Shown: in pieces, positions 43,799 to 52,470 of the stretch
How the letters are laid out: every line of letters begins with the position of its first letter
Position numbering within the stretch: the stretch's first letter is position 1
Assembly: GCF_014696675.1 (NCBI RefSeq)
Contig: NZ_JACJQN010000019.1
Coordinates: 1 to 64,000 of the forward strand
DNA from: Phormidium tenue FACHB-1052
GTDB taxonomy: Bacteria > Cyanobacteriota > Cyanobacteriia > Phormidesmidales > Phormidesmidaceae
DNA length: 64,000 nucleotides
Direction: 5' to 3'
Notes under the pieces: model-generated
What the model was told of the DNA's origin: nothing
The model's database searches: none
The model's input: the letters and a program-made list of their open reading frames with translations, nothing else
Made by a program: the position numbers and the translations under genes

Positions 43799-45958
43799 AT
43801 GGCAAAAGTGAAGGTGGCCGACCAGAGCGCTGATTTAAGTGCCCCGCAGTACTACATCAATCGCGAAGTTAGCTGGCTGGGATTCAACGAGCGTGTGCTC
43901 CATGAGGCTCTTGACCCTCGCACGCCGCTGCTGGAACGTCTGAAGCTTTTGGCGATCTACAGCGACAATCTGGACGAGTTTTTTATGGTGCGCATCTCGG
44001 GCGTCATGGAGCAGGCTGAGGCGGACGTGCATCCTGAGACGCCTGATAAGCTGACGCCGATTAAGCAGCTAGAGATCATGCGATCGCACCTAATTGAAAA
44101 GATCGCGCTTCAGCAGCGCACCTTTGAGCACGAGCTGCGCCCAGCTCTAACTAAGCACGGGGTTTACCTGCAAAACTATCGCGACCTCACCAAAGAGCAG
44201 CTCTTCTTTTTAAAGGACTACTTTGAGAAGCGGATCTTTCCGGTGCTGACGCCGCTCAGCGTTGACCCGTCCCACCCGTTTCCGCGGATGTCGAACCTGA
44301 GCTTGAACCTGGCGGTCAAGGTGGCCGACCCCGATACTGGAGTTGAGCGCTTTGCCCGCGTTAAAGTGCCCAGCAACCTACCCCGTTTTGTAGGCATGCC
44401 CGAGCCGCTGTGCACCTACAAAGGCAAACCCTGCGTCTGGATTGGCGTGCCCCTGGAGCAGGTGATTGCCGAAAATCTGGGCTATCTGTTTCCGGGCATG
44501 ACAATCGTCAGCCATCACTTGTTTCGAATTACCCGTGATGCCGACTTCCCAGTGTTAGAGGATGAAGCCGACGACCTGCTGCTGGCGATTGCAAAAGAAA
44601 TCAGCAAGCGGCGACTGGAGGGGTTTATCTGCCGGGTTGAGATCGAAAGCACGATGCCCGCTGATCTAAAAGAAGGGTTGATGCGCGAGTTAGGGGTAGG
44701 CAGCGATCGCATCTATGAGATTGATGGCCTATTGAATCTGAGAGATCTATTCTTTTTTCTATCGCTGCCCTTGCCAGAACTCAAAGATAAACCCTGGACG
44801 CGCCTAGTTCCCCCGCGGCTCAAGCCGGTGATGATGCTCGATGACGAGGGCAACCGCAACTATTCTGAGCACCCGCCCAATTTCTTTGCCGCCCTGCGAG
44901 ATGGCGATATCTTGGTCCACCACCCCTACGAATCGTTTCGGGCCTCGGTGCAGGAGTTTATTACCCAGGCGGCTGTCGACCCCAAGGTGCTGACGATTAA
45001 AATAACGCTCTACCGCACATCTGGTGACTCACCCATTATCAAAGCACTGATCACAGCGGCAGAAAATCGCAAGCAGGTGGTGGCCCTGGTCGAACTCAAG
45101 GCCCGCTTCGATGAGGCCAACAATATAGAGTGGGCTAAAAAGCTGGAAGATGCCGGGGTGCACGTGGTCTACGGCATTGTGGGGCTTAAAACCCACACCA
45201 AAACCACCCTGGTAGTGCGCGAAGAGGGCGACAACATTCGCCGCTATGTGCATATTGGCACCGGCAACTACAACTCCAAAACGTCGAGGCTCTACACTGA
45301 CCTCAGTTTGTTTAGCGGTCAGGAGGAACTGGGGGCTGACCTCAGCGATTTGTTCAACTTTCTCACCGGCTACTCGCGCCAGAAGGCTTACCGCAAGCTG
45401 CTGGTGGCCCCGCTGACGCTGCGCGATCGCATGGAAGCCCTGATTCGCCGCGAAATTGACCATGCCCAGGGCGGTGGCCAGGGCAAAATTGTGGCCAAGA
45501 TGAATTCCCTGGTCGATGGTCGCATTATTCGGTTGCTCTATGAAGCATCCCAGGCGGGGGTCGAAATTGACTTGATTGTGCGCGGCATCTGCTGTCTGCG
45601 ACCCGGTATACCTGGCGTCAGCGAGAACATCCGCGTGATTAGCGTCATCGGTCGGTTCTTAGAGCACTCCCGCATCTTCTGCTTCCACAACAGTGGACAG
45701 CCCGAGTACTACATCGGCAGCGCCGACTGGATGACCCGCAACCTCGATCGCCGAGTGGAAGCGGTTGTGCCGATTGAAGACCCGAAGTTGATCAAGGAAC
45801 TGCAAAACATTCTCGACATTTTGCAGGCCGACAACCGCCAGGCTTGGGAGATGGCTGCTGACGGTACCTATACCCAGCGCCGCCCCCTCGATGGGGAGGA
45901 GGAGCGCGGCACCCACGCCATGCTGATGGCCTATGCCCTAAAGCGCGACACAATGTAG
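43799..45958 (+). CDS. ppk1: Polyphosphate kinase 1
   Basis: Reversible synthesis of polyphosphate from ATP, 719 residues. N-terminal domain begins YINREVSWLGFNERVLHEA; the phospholipase D-like catalytic halves contain VHIGTGNYNSKTSRLYTD with a His at about 485 (the probable phospho-His) and HSRIFCFHNSGQPEYYIGSADWMTRNLDRRVE near residue 623. Membrane-associated or at polyphosphate granules. In cyanobacteria it stores phosphate and is often phosphate-regulated; I see only a weak candidate Pho half-site upstream. Divergent from atpB. Confidence 0.97.
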   Translation: MAKVKVADQSADLSAPQYYINREVSWLGFNERVLHEALDPRTPLLERLKLLAIYSDNLDEFFMVRISGVMEQAEADVHPETPDKLTPIKQLEIMRSHLIEKIALQQRTFEHELRPALTKHGVYLQNYRDLTKEQLFFLKDYFEKRIFPVLTPLSVDPSHPFPRMSNLSLNLAVKVADPDTGVERFARVKVPSNLPRFVGMPEPLCTYKGKPCVWIGVPLEQVIAENLGYLFPGMTIVSHHLFRITRDADFPVLEDEADDLLLAIAKEISKRRLEGFICRVEIESTMPADLKEGLMRELGVGSDRIYEIDGLLNLRDLFFFLSLPLPELKDKPWTRLVPPRLKPVMMLDDEGNRNYSEHPPNFFAALRDGDILVHHPYESFRASVQEFITQAAVDPKVLTIKITLYRTSGDSPIIKALITAAENRKQVVALVELKARFDEANNIEWAKKLEDAGVHVVYGIVGLKTHTKTTLVVREEGDNIRRYVHIGTGNYNSKTSRLYTDLSLFSGQEELGADLSDLFNFLTGYSRQKAYRKLLVAPLTLRDRMEALIRREIDHAQGGGQGKIVAKMNSLVDGRIIRLLYEASQAGVEIDLIVRGICCLRPGIPGVSENIRVISVIGRFLEHSRIFCFHNSGQPEYYIGSADWMTRNLDRRVEAVVPIEDPKLIKELQNILDILQADNRQAWEMAADGTYTQRRPLDGEEERGTHAMLMAYALKRDTM

Positions 45959-45994
45959 GGGTTTAGGCCGCATCCTGGTGAAAACCGGGTCGGA

Positions 45995-46101
45995 GGTCGC
46001 GAACGGCAGTTCGTCTAGGGATGTTTTTGGACTGGAAGCGATTGGATTTGAACCTGGCTTGGGGTTAAGGATGCGATCGCTCAGCCAGTCCCCAAGCGAC
46101 C
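45995..46101. other. Self-complementary block, possible structured RNA
   Basis: Nested inverted repeats: GGTCGC (45995-46000)/GCGACC (46096-46101) outside; GGACTGG (46029-46035)/CCAGTCC (46085-46091) with a further AGCGAT/ATCGCT inside; and GCTTGGGG (46057-46064)/CCCCAAGC (46090-46097), which overlaps and so competes with the other helices. The block lies between the ppk stop and a bidirectional terminator. It could be a ppk 3' UTR structure or a small RNA on either strand. It resembles but does not fit a tRNA. Confidence 0.4.
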
Positions 46102-46109
46102 TTTCCATC

Positions 46110-46155
46110 AAAAATCCCCTCTGCTTTCTCAATTGAGAAGGCAAAGGGGATTTTT
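46110..46155. terminator. Bidirectional terminator between ppk1 and the helicase
   Basis: AAAAATCCCC at the left pairs with GGGGATTTTT at the right across a long hairpin whose tip is the palindrome TTCTCAATTGAGAA. A-rich and T-rich edges permit termination in both directions. Confidence 0.92.
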
Positions 46156-46210
46156 GTCAGCGCAGTTTAGCTGGCCAAGGGAAAGTTAAGTCATCCCTTG
46201 GCAAGGCCAA

Positions 46211-47476
46211 TTAGCCTCTGGCACCAGCAGCGCCAGCGCGGCGGGGAGCGCTAGGGCTGCTGCCGCCACTGCGGCGACGGGGACGCTGGCGACGGGGGCT
46301 AGCTGGAGCCGCAGCCGATCTAACCCGAGTCGTATCAGAGGAAAAGGACGGCTCGTAACCAGGCACGATGTCTTGGGTAATCGTCTGCTTGAGCATGCGC
46401 TCAATGCTGATCAGTAGAGGTAGCTCATCGTCGCTAATGAGCGACACGGCGCGACCCTCGTTGCCCGCCCGGCCAGTGCGGCCAATGCGGTGCACATAGT
46501 CTTCGGGCACGTTGGGCATCTCAAAGTTGACCACGTAGGGCAGCTGATCGATATCAATGCCGCGAGAGGCAACGTCAGTTGCTACCAGCACGCGCACCCG
46601 ACCCTGTTTGAAATCTTTCAGGGCGCGGGCGCGGGCCGCCTGGGTCTTGTTGCCGTGAATAGCGGCGGTTTTCAGGCCGTCTTTAGCTAGCTGCTCAGCC
46701 AGGCGGTTGGCACCGTGCTTAGTGCGGGTAAACACCAGCACCTGCTGCCAGTTGTGGAAACCAATGATGTGGGACAGCAATTCCCGCTTGCGGTGGCGAT
46801 CGACGGGGTGCACGACCTGTTCAACGCGTTCAGCCGTAGTGTTGCGCTGGGCGACCTCAATCTGCACTGGCGACTTCAGCAAGGTGTGAGCCAGCTGCTG
46901 AATCGGCTTAGAGAAAGTGGCCGAGAACATCAAAGTCTGACGCTCGTCGGGCAGACGACCCATGATCTTGCGAATGTCGTGGATGAAGCCCATGTCGAGC
47001 ATGCGATCGCACTCATCCAGCACCAAAATCTCCACGGCACTGAGGTCAATGGTGCCCTGGCTGACGTGGTCAAGCAAACGGCCCGGGGTGGCGATCAAAA
47101 TATCGACTCCCTGGCGCAACTGGCGAATTTGGCCGCCAAAGCTAACGCCGCCGTAAATCATTGCTGCACGAAAGGGCAGGTGCTTGCCGTAGGTCGTGAC
47201 ACTATCGCCCACCTGAGCGGCCAGCTCACGGGTAGGAGTCAGAATTAGCGCACGGGGCAGGCGTCGCCCTGTGCTCTTGTTTTCGGCTAACCGCTGCAAC
47301 ATCGGCAGCGTAAAGCCTGCCGTTTTGCCCGTACCCGTTTGGGCACTGGCTAAGATGTCTTGCCCGTCTAAAATCGCGGGGATTGCCTTTAGCTGAATCG
47401 GCGTGGGTTCGGTGTAACCCTGATCGGCAACCGCACGCAGAAGACCGGCCGCAAGACCGAGTTGCTCAAAAGTCAT
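46211..47476 (-). CDS. DEAD-box-family RNA helicase (DECD variant)
   Basis: ATP-dependent RNA helicase of 421 residues, RhlE-like. Q motif [14 protein letters not shown], motif [11 protein letters not shown] (44-52), Ia PTRELAAQ, motif [11 protein letters not shown] with D154-E155-C156-D157 (DECD instead of DEAD), motif III SAT at 185, and [12 protein letters not shown]. The last about 45 residues are rich in Arg, Ser, Ala, Pro and Gly, an RNA-binding tail. Similar cyanobacterial helicases (CrhR type) act in cold- and redox-stress RNA remodelling; whether this is one is uncertain. The 5' region is long (500 bases), which could mean a regulated leader. Confidence 0.94.
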   Translation of the reverse strand: MTFEQLGLAAGLLRAVADQGYTEPTPIQLKAIPAILDGQDILASAQTGTGKTAGFTLPMLQRLAENKSTGRRLPRALILTPTRELAAQVGDSVTTYGKHLPFRAAMIYGGVSFGGQIRQLRQGVDILIATPGRLLDHVSQGTIDLSAVEILVLDECDRMLDMGFIHDIRKIMGRLPDERQTLMFSATFSKPIQQLAHTLLKSPVQIEVAQRNTTAERVEQVVHPVDRHRKRELLSHIIGFHNWQQVLVFTRTKHGANRLAEQLAKDGLKTAAIHGNKTQAARARALKDFKQGRVRVLVATDVASRGIDIDQLPYVVNFEMPNVPEDYVHRIGRTGRAGNEGRAVSLISDDELPLLISIERMLKQTITQDIVPGYEPSFSSDTTRVRSAAAPASPRRQRPRRRSGGSSPSAPRRAGAAGARG

Positions 47477-47980
47477 TTAGTTTTTTGCTCCGAATGGTGC
47501 CCCTATCCCAAATCAACTACCTGGGCCCAGTCATAAGAGCAGTGAATTTAATCAAAAGAACGGCTGCTAAGCAAATTCTGTTGGCCAGCGCAGACCGGAT
47601 GGCTGGACGAAGCTACATCCTAGCAGATAAGTCGCAGGATTGACGCCGGGCAGGCAAACGCCTTAGTCAGTCAGCTTTGGCAAAGCTCTGATGAGGCCTT
47701 AGAGATCAGGGGCACCGCCAGTTTTAGAACGGATTTCATCTTTAGAAAGAATTATTGGCCTAATCTGACCAGAAGACCGCCCTCGCCAACTTTAAAGTCT
47801 CCGTAAATTCACTGATGTAAAGCACCGTTAGCCAGTACTGTGAATACGCTAGGGATAGGTGTACCTCCATGCCTTGGGAACGTGGCTCTAGCCATTTCCT
47901 CACTGGGTTATTCAACGTTTTGATCACTGCCTGAGTCGTCACCGCAGCTATATGTTGAACTCCCTATCCCGTAAGCCACT
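47477..47980. other. 504-base intergenic region upstream of the helicase
   Basis: Divergent region between the helicase and an 88-residue gene. No convincing coding frame (a 60-codon minus frame at 47760-47942 has poor composition) and no tRNA. The right portion before 47981 is AT-poor with no clear promoter; the helicase side could carry a long 5' leader. Confidence 0.45.
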
Positions 47981-48247
47981 ATGCCTAAAACTTTTTTGTA
48001 TGCCAACGCCTCGTCCGAGCATGAGGCTACGCCTTCGGGCAGCGATCGCCCCGAGGGGTCAGCCTCTGAGCATCGCGACAAGGTTCGCATTCTCGTCATT
48101 GGCCGCCCCACGGCCATAAACCGAGTCATTTTGGAAATGAGCCACGTGGGTTTTTCTGACTCAATCGAATGGAGCAAAGCCATCCCCACCGATCGCCAAC
48201 GGGAATCAATGCGAGTGCTAACTCGCTACGTGTTCGCCGACTCATAA
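47981..48247 (+). CDS. Small conserved hypothetical protein
   Basis: 88 residues: a variable, Ser/Glu-rich N-terminus (about 1-32) then a conserved-looking core VRILVIGRPTAINRVILEMSHVGFSDSIEWSKAIPTDRQRESMRVLTRYV. I recall similar short proteins in cyanobacterial genomes annotated only as hypothetical. It is probably soluble with a small alpha/beta fold, without signal or cysteines. Confidence 0.75.
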   Translation: MPKTFLYANASSEHEATPSGSDRPEGSASEHRDKVRILVIGRPTAINRVILEMSHVGFSDSIEWSKAIPTDRQRESMRVLTRYVFADS

Positions 48248-48375
48248 CGCTTAGAGCAGATCGAAGTCCATAGCTGTTTGCCCCTACGGTTTCTGTCTCC
48301 AGAATCCTAGGGGCAACGGTCTAAACAAATTTCGCTCGGCCATAGCCGCTGTCAAATTTGAACCGTCACCATAGC

Positions 48376-48405
48376 AAAAAGGAGAACCGTCATAGACAGT
48401 TCTCC
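48376..48405 (-). terminator. Terminator of the leftward gene at 48489
   Basis: GGAGAAC (48381-48387) and GTTCTCC (48399-48405), with inner GT/AC pairs. Read leftward the stem is followed by TTTTT (48376-48380), an intrinsic terminator for the minus-strand gene upstream. Confidence 0.8.
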
Positions 48406-48488
48406 ATAACCTGTGCAAGTCGCAACTAATCGAGACTTCTCTGCGAATGTCTTAGACTTAGCCGATCAAACGGCCAAGTTTGGCGTAG

Positions 48489-49082
48489 CTACTGGGGCTG
48501 AGTATCTTGGGTTGCCGGTTGATTAGCCTCAGCTTCAGGCTGGGCCGGGCTTTCGGGAGCCGCGCTGGGAGCCTCGGGGGCGGCGCTAGGAGCCGGTGCG
48601 ACAGGATTGTTTAGCTCAACGTTAATGTCGGGAGGCTGAACGGTGGGAGCGGGAGCACTAGGAGCAGGAGCGGTAGGAACGGGCACAGCTTCCTGGGTGC
48701 GCTCGATGGTGCGCTCAATAATGGTGGTCTCGTTGGTGGGTTCTGGGGTTTGGGTCTCCGGGGCCGGGGCCGTAGGGACAGGGATAAGGGTGCCGTCGTT
48801 GGCATCGCTGTAGACGTAGACAACGGCACCAACTACAACAGCTACAGCCGCTAGTACCAAACCTAGAATGAGACCCGTAGAAACGCCGTTGTCGGCCCGG
48901 AGCCTAGCGTTTTCTTCGTAAATTCTGGCTTCTTCGGCCCGACGGCGCTCCTGCTCTAGCTGCTCGGTTGACTTACCACTGACGTAGCCGTCACGGTAGG
49001 CAACTTCGTCTGGGGTTGCTGGTCGCGCGTTAACTGATGCTTCAAAATCTTGGTTACGAGGATTGGTATTGCGAGTAGACAT
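48489..49082 (-). CDS. Single-pass membrane protein with Pro/Ala-rich tail
   Basis: 197 residues; no family recognised. The first about 65 residues are charged and probably helical (YRDGYVSGKSTEQLEQERRRAEEARIYEENARLRADN, coiled-coil-like), one membrane helix follows (STGLILGLVLAAVAVVVGAVVYVY, about 67-90), then 105 residues of Pro/Ala/Thr/Glu repeats (PVPTAPAPETQ, PSAPAPTVQPP, PAPSAAPEAPSAAPES). By charge the N-terminus is cytosolic and the tail periplasmic, perhaps spanning the peptidoglycan like a TonB-type linker, but no TonB domain follows. It has its own terminator. Confidence 0.8.
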   Translation of the reverse strand: MSTRNTNPRNQDFEASVNARPATPDEVAYRDGYVSGKSTEQLEQERRRAEEARIYEENARLRADNGVSTGLILGLVLAAVAVVVGAVVYVYSDANDGTLIPVPTAPAPETQTPEPTNETTIIERTIERTQEAVPVPTAPAPSAPAPTVQPPDINVELNNPVAPAPSAAPEAPSAAPESPAQPEAEANQPATQDTQPQ

Positions 49083-49284
49083 AATAGTATTGGCCTCTTT
49101 ATCGGACGATTTAGATAGGGGTTCTTATCTGTAGATGTCCCTTTCAACTGTGCCAAATGTAACAATCGACATGGCAAGATCCTCTCTACCCAAGTGAATA
49201 GCTAGGGGGAATAAATGGGTGCCCGATCGCGTCTCTCTCAAGGAAGACAAGCGTTATGCCGATAGGGGAGGTGCAGAGGCTGGA

Positions 49285-50769
49285 TTAGCGATCGCCTTTA
49301 AGGTTGCCCTGAGACACGTTGTAGAGCTGGTAGCGCTCTTCGATCAGGCGATCGACATCCGCTGTAGCCAAGCGTTTGACGTAGTTGAGCTTAAATTCTT
49401 CGAGAAAATCTACTAATAGGGCTTCGATCTCTTCAACATTCTCGTTTTCTTTGAGCTGAGCTTTAAAGGTCTCGCCCAGCTTTTGCACTAGAGCTTGGGT
49501 CAGATCTCCGCCCGACTTGTTTTCTAATGATCCCTTTACAGCACTATAGAGGTTGGCTGAGAGCTGTGAAACCACCTGCTCGGCCATCTGGTCGGGCAGA
49601 TTGCCAATCCCTGGCAATTGGCGAAACCCTTGGTAGCCGGGGGTGCGATCGAAGGCTTGGGTAACGGTGTGCTTGAGCAGGGCGTCGACCTCGGGCTTGA
49701 CCTGGGGCAGCACGTTATAGACCGTTAGGGCGGCCAGCCGTTGCGAAATCACTTCTAGCTCATTGACGCCACCAACTTCGATATAACGTCGGGAGCTAGG
49801 CTCCAAGAGGGCCTTAGAAACGCTGCCATCGCGCACCAGCGACTGCATTTGATCAATAATGCGCAGCACTACCATTTCGGTGATTTCGACGGCGACCTGG
49901 CTGATGATAAAGCGGCTGATGCGGCTTTGAATGGGCTCTAAATTGATCAGATTGGACTGGTTGATGCGAATGGTGACTGGAATCAGGCGCGCTAGGGCCA
50001 GCCAGGGTAATCGCAGGGCGCTGAAGGGAATAATCAGCAGAATGTCGAACCAGCGCCACAGGATAGCATCACGCCAGGTGAAGTTTTTGTAGCGGCGATC
50101 GAGGTAGATGCTGCGAGCCAACAACTCTAGGCCAAACAGCAGATTAAACCAAATGTCGATGCGCCAAAACAGGTTCACAAACCCACCGTGGACGGCAATG
50201 CGCCGAAAAAAATTGGTCTCAACTAGAGGCTGCACGTCGCTTCTAAAAAAGGCCATCTCGGCAGCAAAACCAGCTTCGCTGAGGTGGTCAACGCTCCAAA
50301 ACTCAGTCATCGATTCGGTGGCGGATTCTGATCCGATGCGATCGCGCATTTCGTTCTTAATCTGCTCTAGATTGCCGGAGCGATTGGCAGATTGAAACGG
50401 ATTCTCAGAGATCATGGCAGCACTCTGTTGTTGCAAGTCGCTCAAAATCGACTGTGCCTGGATCGAGGTCAGCCCAGTTTGGGCCACCTGTTCTTCCAGC
50501 CTGTCAACCGTGTCGAGGTAGTTGGCGGTAAAGCGGTGAGGCTCAATGCCTTTAAAAGTTTCGCCATACCAGGTCGTCAAACCTGGCAGCAATCGCAGGT
50601 ACAAATCTCGCAGGGGAATGTAGCTCAGATCGCCGATCACTAATGCCAAGTTGAGCAGGGCAATCATCGCCATGATGCGCTCAAACCAGCGTCTCCTCAG
50701 ACGACGGGCATCATACTTAGAAAATTCGCGGCTGTTCGGCGATCGGCGGGGGCGAGAAAGGGCGGCCAT
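49285..50769 (-). CDS. Conserved membrane protein with voltage-sensor-like helices
   Basis: 494 residues from the ATG at 50769; an upstream ATG at 50802 would add 11. A basic N-terminus is followed by a membrane helix (MIALLNLALVIGDLSYI, about 33-52), a long helical extramembrane region (60-180), then a hydrophobic block (FWRIDIWFNLLFGLELLARSIYL; DAILWRWFDILLIIPFSALRLPWLALARLIPVTIRI) that has the look of an ion-channel S1-S4 module with Arg near the end. The last 220 residues are soluble helical. I do not recognise a named family; channel or mechanosensitive function is a guess. Confidence 0.78.
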   Translation of the reverse strand: MAALSRPRRSPNSREFSKYDARRLRRRWFERIMAMIALLNLALVIGDLSYIPLRDLYLRLLPGLTTWYGETFKGIEPHRFTANYLDTVDRLEEQVAQTGLTSIQAQSILSDLQQQSAAMISENPFQSANRSGNLEQIKNEMRDRIGSESATESMTEFWSVDHLSEAGFAAEMAFFRSDVQPLVETNFFRRIAVHGGFVNLFWRIDIWFNLLFGLELLARSIYLDRRYKNFTWRDAILWRWFDILLIIPFSALRLPWLALARLIPVTIRINQSNLINLEPIQSRISRFIISQVAVEITEMVVLRIIDQMQSLVRDGSVSKALLEPSSRRYIEVGGVNELEVISQRLAALTVYNVLPQVKPEVDALLKHTVTQAFDRTPGYQGFRQLPGIGNLPDQMAEQVVSQLSANLYSAVKGSLENKSGGDLTQALVQKLGETFKAQLKENENVEEIEALLVDFLEEFKLNYVKRLATADVDRLIEERYQLYNVSQGNLKGDR

Positions 50770-50904
50770 GGCACCAGGCTTACAAGCGTGTCTCTGCAAC
50801 AATGCCTGGTATTCGCCTGTTTGTCACCACTCAGGGTTTGAGCGGCTCAGATTCGCTACCATCATAATTAATATATGTTTACAAGCTGATTCCCTGAAGC
50901 CGCC

Positions 50905-51813
50905 ATGACCGCTACCGTCTTTGCCCCTCAGCCCCTCAACAATCCTCCCAGCACCTACTGGACTTGGCGTGACCAGGCCATTCACTACGTGGTGGCTGGA
51001 GAAGCTCATAGCGACCGCCCTCCCCTGCTGCTGGTGCACGGTTTTGGGGCGTCTACCGACCACTGGCGCAAAAATATTCAGGGCCTACAGGCCGACTTTC
51101 AGGTATGGGCGATCGATCTGCTGGGGTTTGGGCGATCGGCTAAGCCCAACTGGCAGTACAGCGGCGACCTGTGGCAGGCGCAGCTCCACGATTTCATTAC
51201 TGAAGTAATCGGTCGTCCGGCAGTACTGGCGGGCAATTCCCTCGGTGGATATGCGTCGATGTGCGTAGCGGCAAACCACCCCGAATCTGCGGCGGGCTTG
51301 GTGTTGCTAAACAGCGCTGGCCCATTTTCTTCCCCCGCTCAAACCCCTCCCCCAGCGCCCAATCCGATCGCAAAACTAATTCAATCGCTCATGCTACAGC
51401 CGCTGCCGAGCTGGCTGCTATTTCAGTATGTGCGCCAACCCGCTATTATTCGCCGCACCCTGCAACAGGTCTACCTCGATAAATCGGTGATTACCGACCA
51501 ACTGGTCGAAGATATTCGCCGTCCTGCCCTCGACCCCGGTGCTCCCAGGGTGTTTGCTTCGGTTTTTAAGTCGCGCCAGGGCGAAAACGTGGACGTGCTG
51601 CTGCAAAAGCTCACCTGCCCCCTGCTTATGCTCTGGGGCGAAGGCGACCCCTGGATGAACTGTCGCGCAAAGGGAGCGCAGTTCCGTCAGTACTATCCCA
51701 CGCTGACGGAGCACTACCTACAGGCGGGTCACTGCCCCCACGACGAGGTTCCCGACCAGGTGAATAGCCTGCTGCGAGAATGGGTGTTAAAGACGGTGAT
51801 TGAGGGAGCGTGA
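50905..51813 (+). CDS. Alpha/beta hydrolase
   Basis: 302-residue alpha/beta-hydrolase-fold enzyme. Oxyanion HGFGAS near residue 46; nucleophile elbow GNSLGGYASM with Ser near 114; late Asp in LMLWGEGDPWM; catalytic His in AGHCPHDEVP near 277. Similar to cyanobacterial esterases/lipases and epoxide-hydrolase-like proteins; no substrate can be assigned. The hydrophobic lid lies around 150-200 (QSLMLQPLPSWLLFQYV). Divergent from the membrane protein at 49285, sharing about 135 bases of promoter region. Confidence 0.92.
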   Translation: MTATVFAPQPLNNPPSTYWTWRDQAIHYVVAGEAHSDRPPLLLVHGFGASTDHWRKNIQGLQADFQVWAIDLLGFGRSAKPNWQYSGDLWQAQLHDFITEVIGRPAVLAGNSLGGYASMCVAANHPESAAGLVLLNSAGPFSSPAQTPPPAPNPIAKLIQSLMLQPLPSWLLFQYVRQPAIIRRTLQQVYLDKSVITDQLVEDIRRPALDPGAPRVFASVFKSRQGENVDVLLQKLTCPLLMLWGEGDPWMNCRAKGAQFRQYYPTLTEHYLQAGHCPHDEVPDQVNSLLREWVLKTVIEGA

Positions 51814-52026
51814 AGCTGCGTTTGTGCTGGCGTTTATCCCAAGAACAGAAAGGGAATTTGCCACTCGTTGAGCAGGGTCAGGCTGTAGTGGTGCTACTAA
51901 GGTTGGCTTTGGGACTGGGCGCAGTCGAAAGACAGCCGGTCAACCATTACAGAATACAAACTTGTGCTTTGGGCAGTGCCTCCCGCTTCCCCTAAACTGG
52001 GGCTTATTCTCCCTAGCCATCCACTC

Positions 52027-52470
52027 ATGTCTCCCCTTCCCCGCCATCGCCCTAACCGGCTCTCCTTAGGGCCACTAGAGGCTGAGATTTTAGCCATCGT
52101 TTGGGACAAAAACGGAGCCACCGTCAAAGATATCCACGACCATATTTTGGCTGACCCCGATCGCGACCTGACTCAGGCTTCGGTGACTACGGTGCTCCAG
52201 CGCTTGGCTAAGAAAGGCTGGCTGCGGCGCGAGGCCGTGCAGCAAGAAAAAACCCGTTGCGCTTTTCGTTGGCAGCCCATAGTCTCGCAGCAAGAGGCTG
52301 AGCTGCTGACCGCCCACCAGCAACTGCAAAGCTTTTTGGCGGTGGGTAGTCCCGATCTGGTGGCCGCCTTTGCCGATAGCCTGGATGTTGCCGAGCTAGA
52401 TAAGATAGACGCGATCGCCGCTCGCCTACGTGCCCTGCGCCATACCCAAACCCAGGGAGAGGATGCGTAA
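52027..52470 (+). CDS. BlaI/MecI/CopY-family transcriptional repressor
   Basis: 147 residues from the ATG at 52027 (MSPLPRHRPNRLSLGPLEAEILAIVW); the upstream in-frame start at 51964 adds 21 residues lacking similarity. Winged helix of the BlaI type: LGPLEAEILAIVWDKNGATVKDIHDHI, then LTQASVTTVLQRLAKKGWLRRE (recognition helix), and a C-terminal dimerisation helix region. Such repressors are cut by a partner protease when a signal arrives. The stop overlaps the start of the M56 gene (TAATG), so the two are translationally coupled. Confidence 0.92.
   Translation: MSPLPRHRPNRLSLGPLEAEILAIVWDKNGATVKDIHDHILADPDRDLTQASVTTVLQRLAKKGWLRREAVQQEKTRCAFRWQPIVSQQEAELLTAHQQLQSFLAVGSPDLVAAFADSLDVAELDKIDAIAARLRALRHTQTQGEDA

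Noticed and set aside
46029-46091. tRNA-like stretch with GGACTGG/CCAGTCC ends and a TTCAAATCC segment on the minus strand
   Set aside because: Only 63 bases between the ends, the T-arm does not pair and no anticodon arm can be drawn.
47760-47942. 60-codon minus-strand frame upstream of the helicase
   Set aside because: No RBS and codon use unlike real genes; left as part of the intergenic region.
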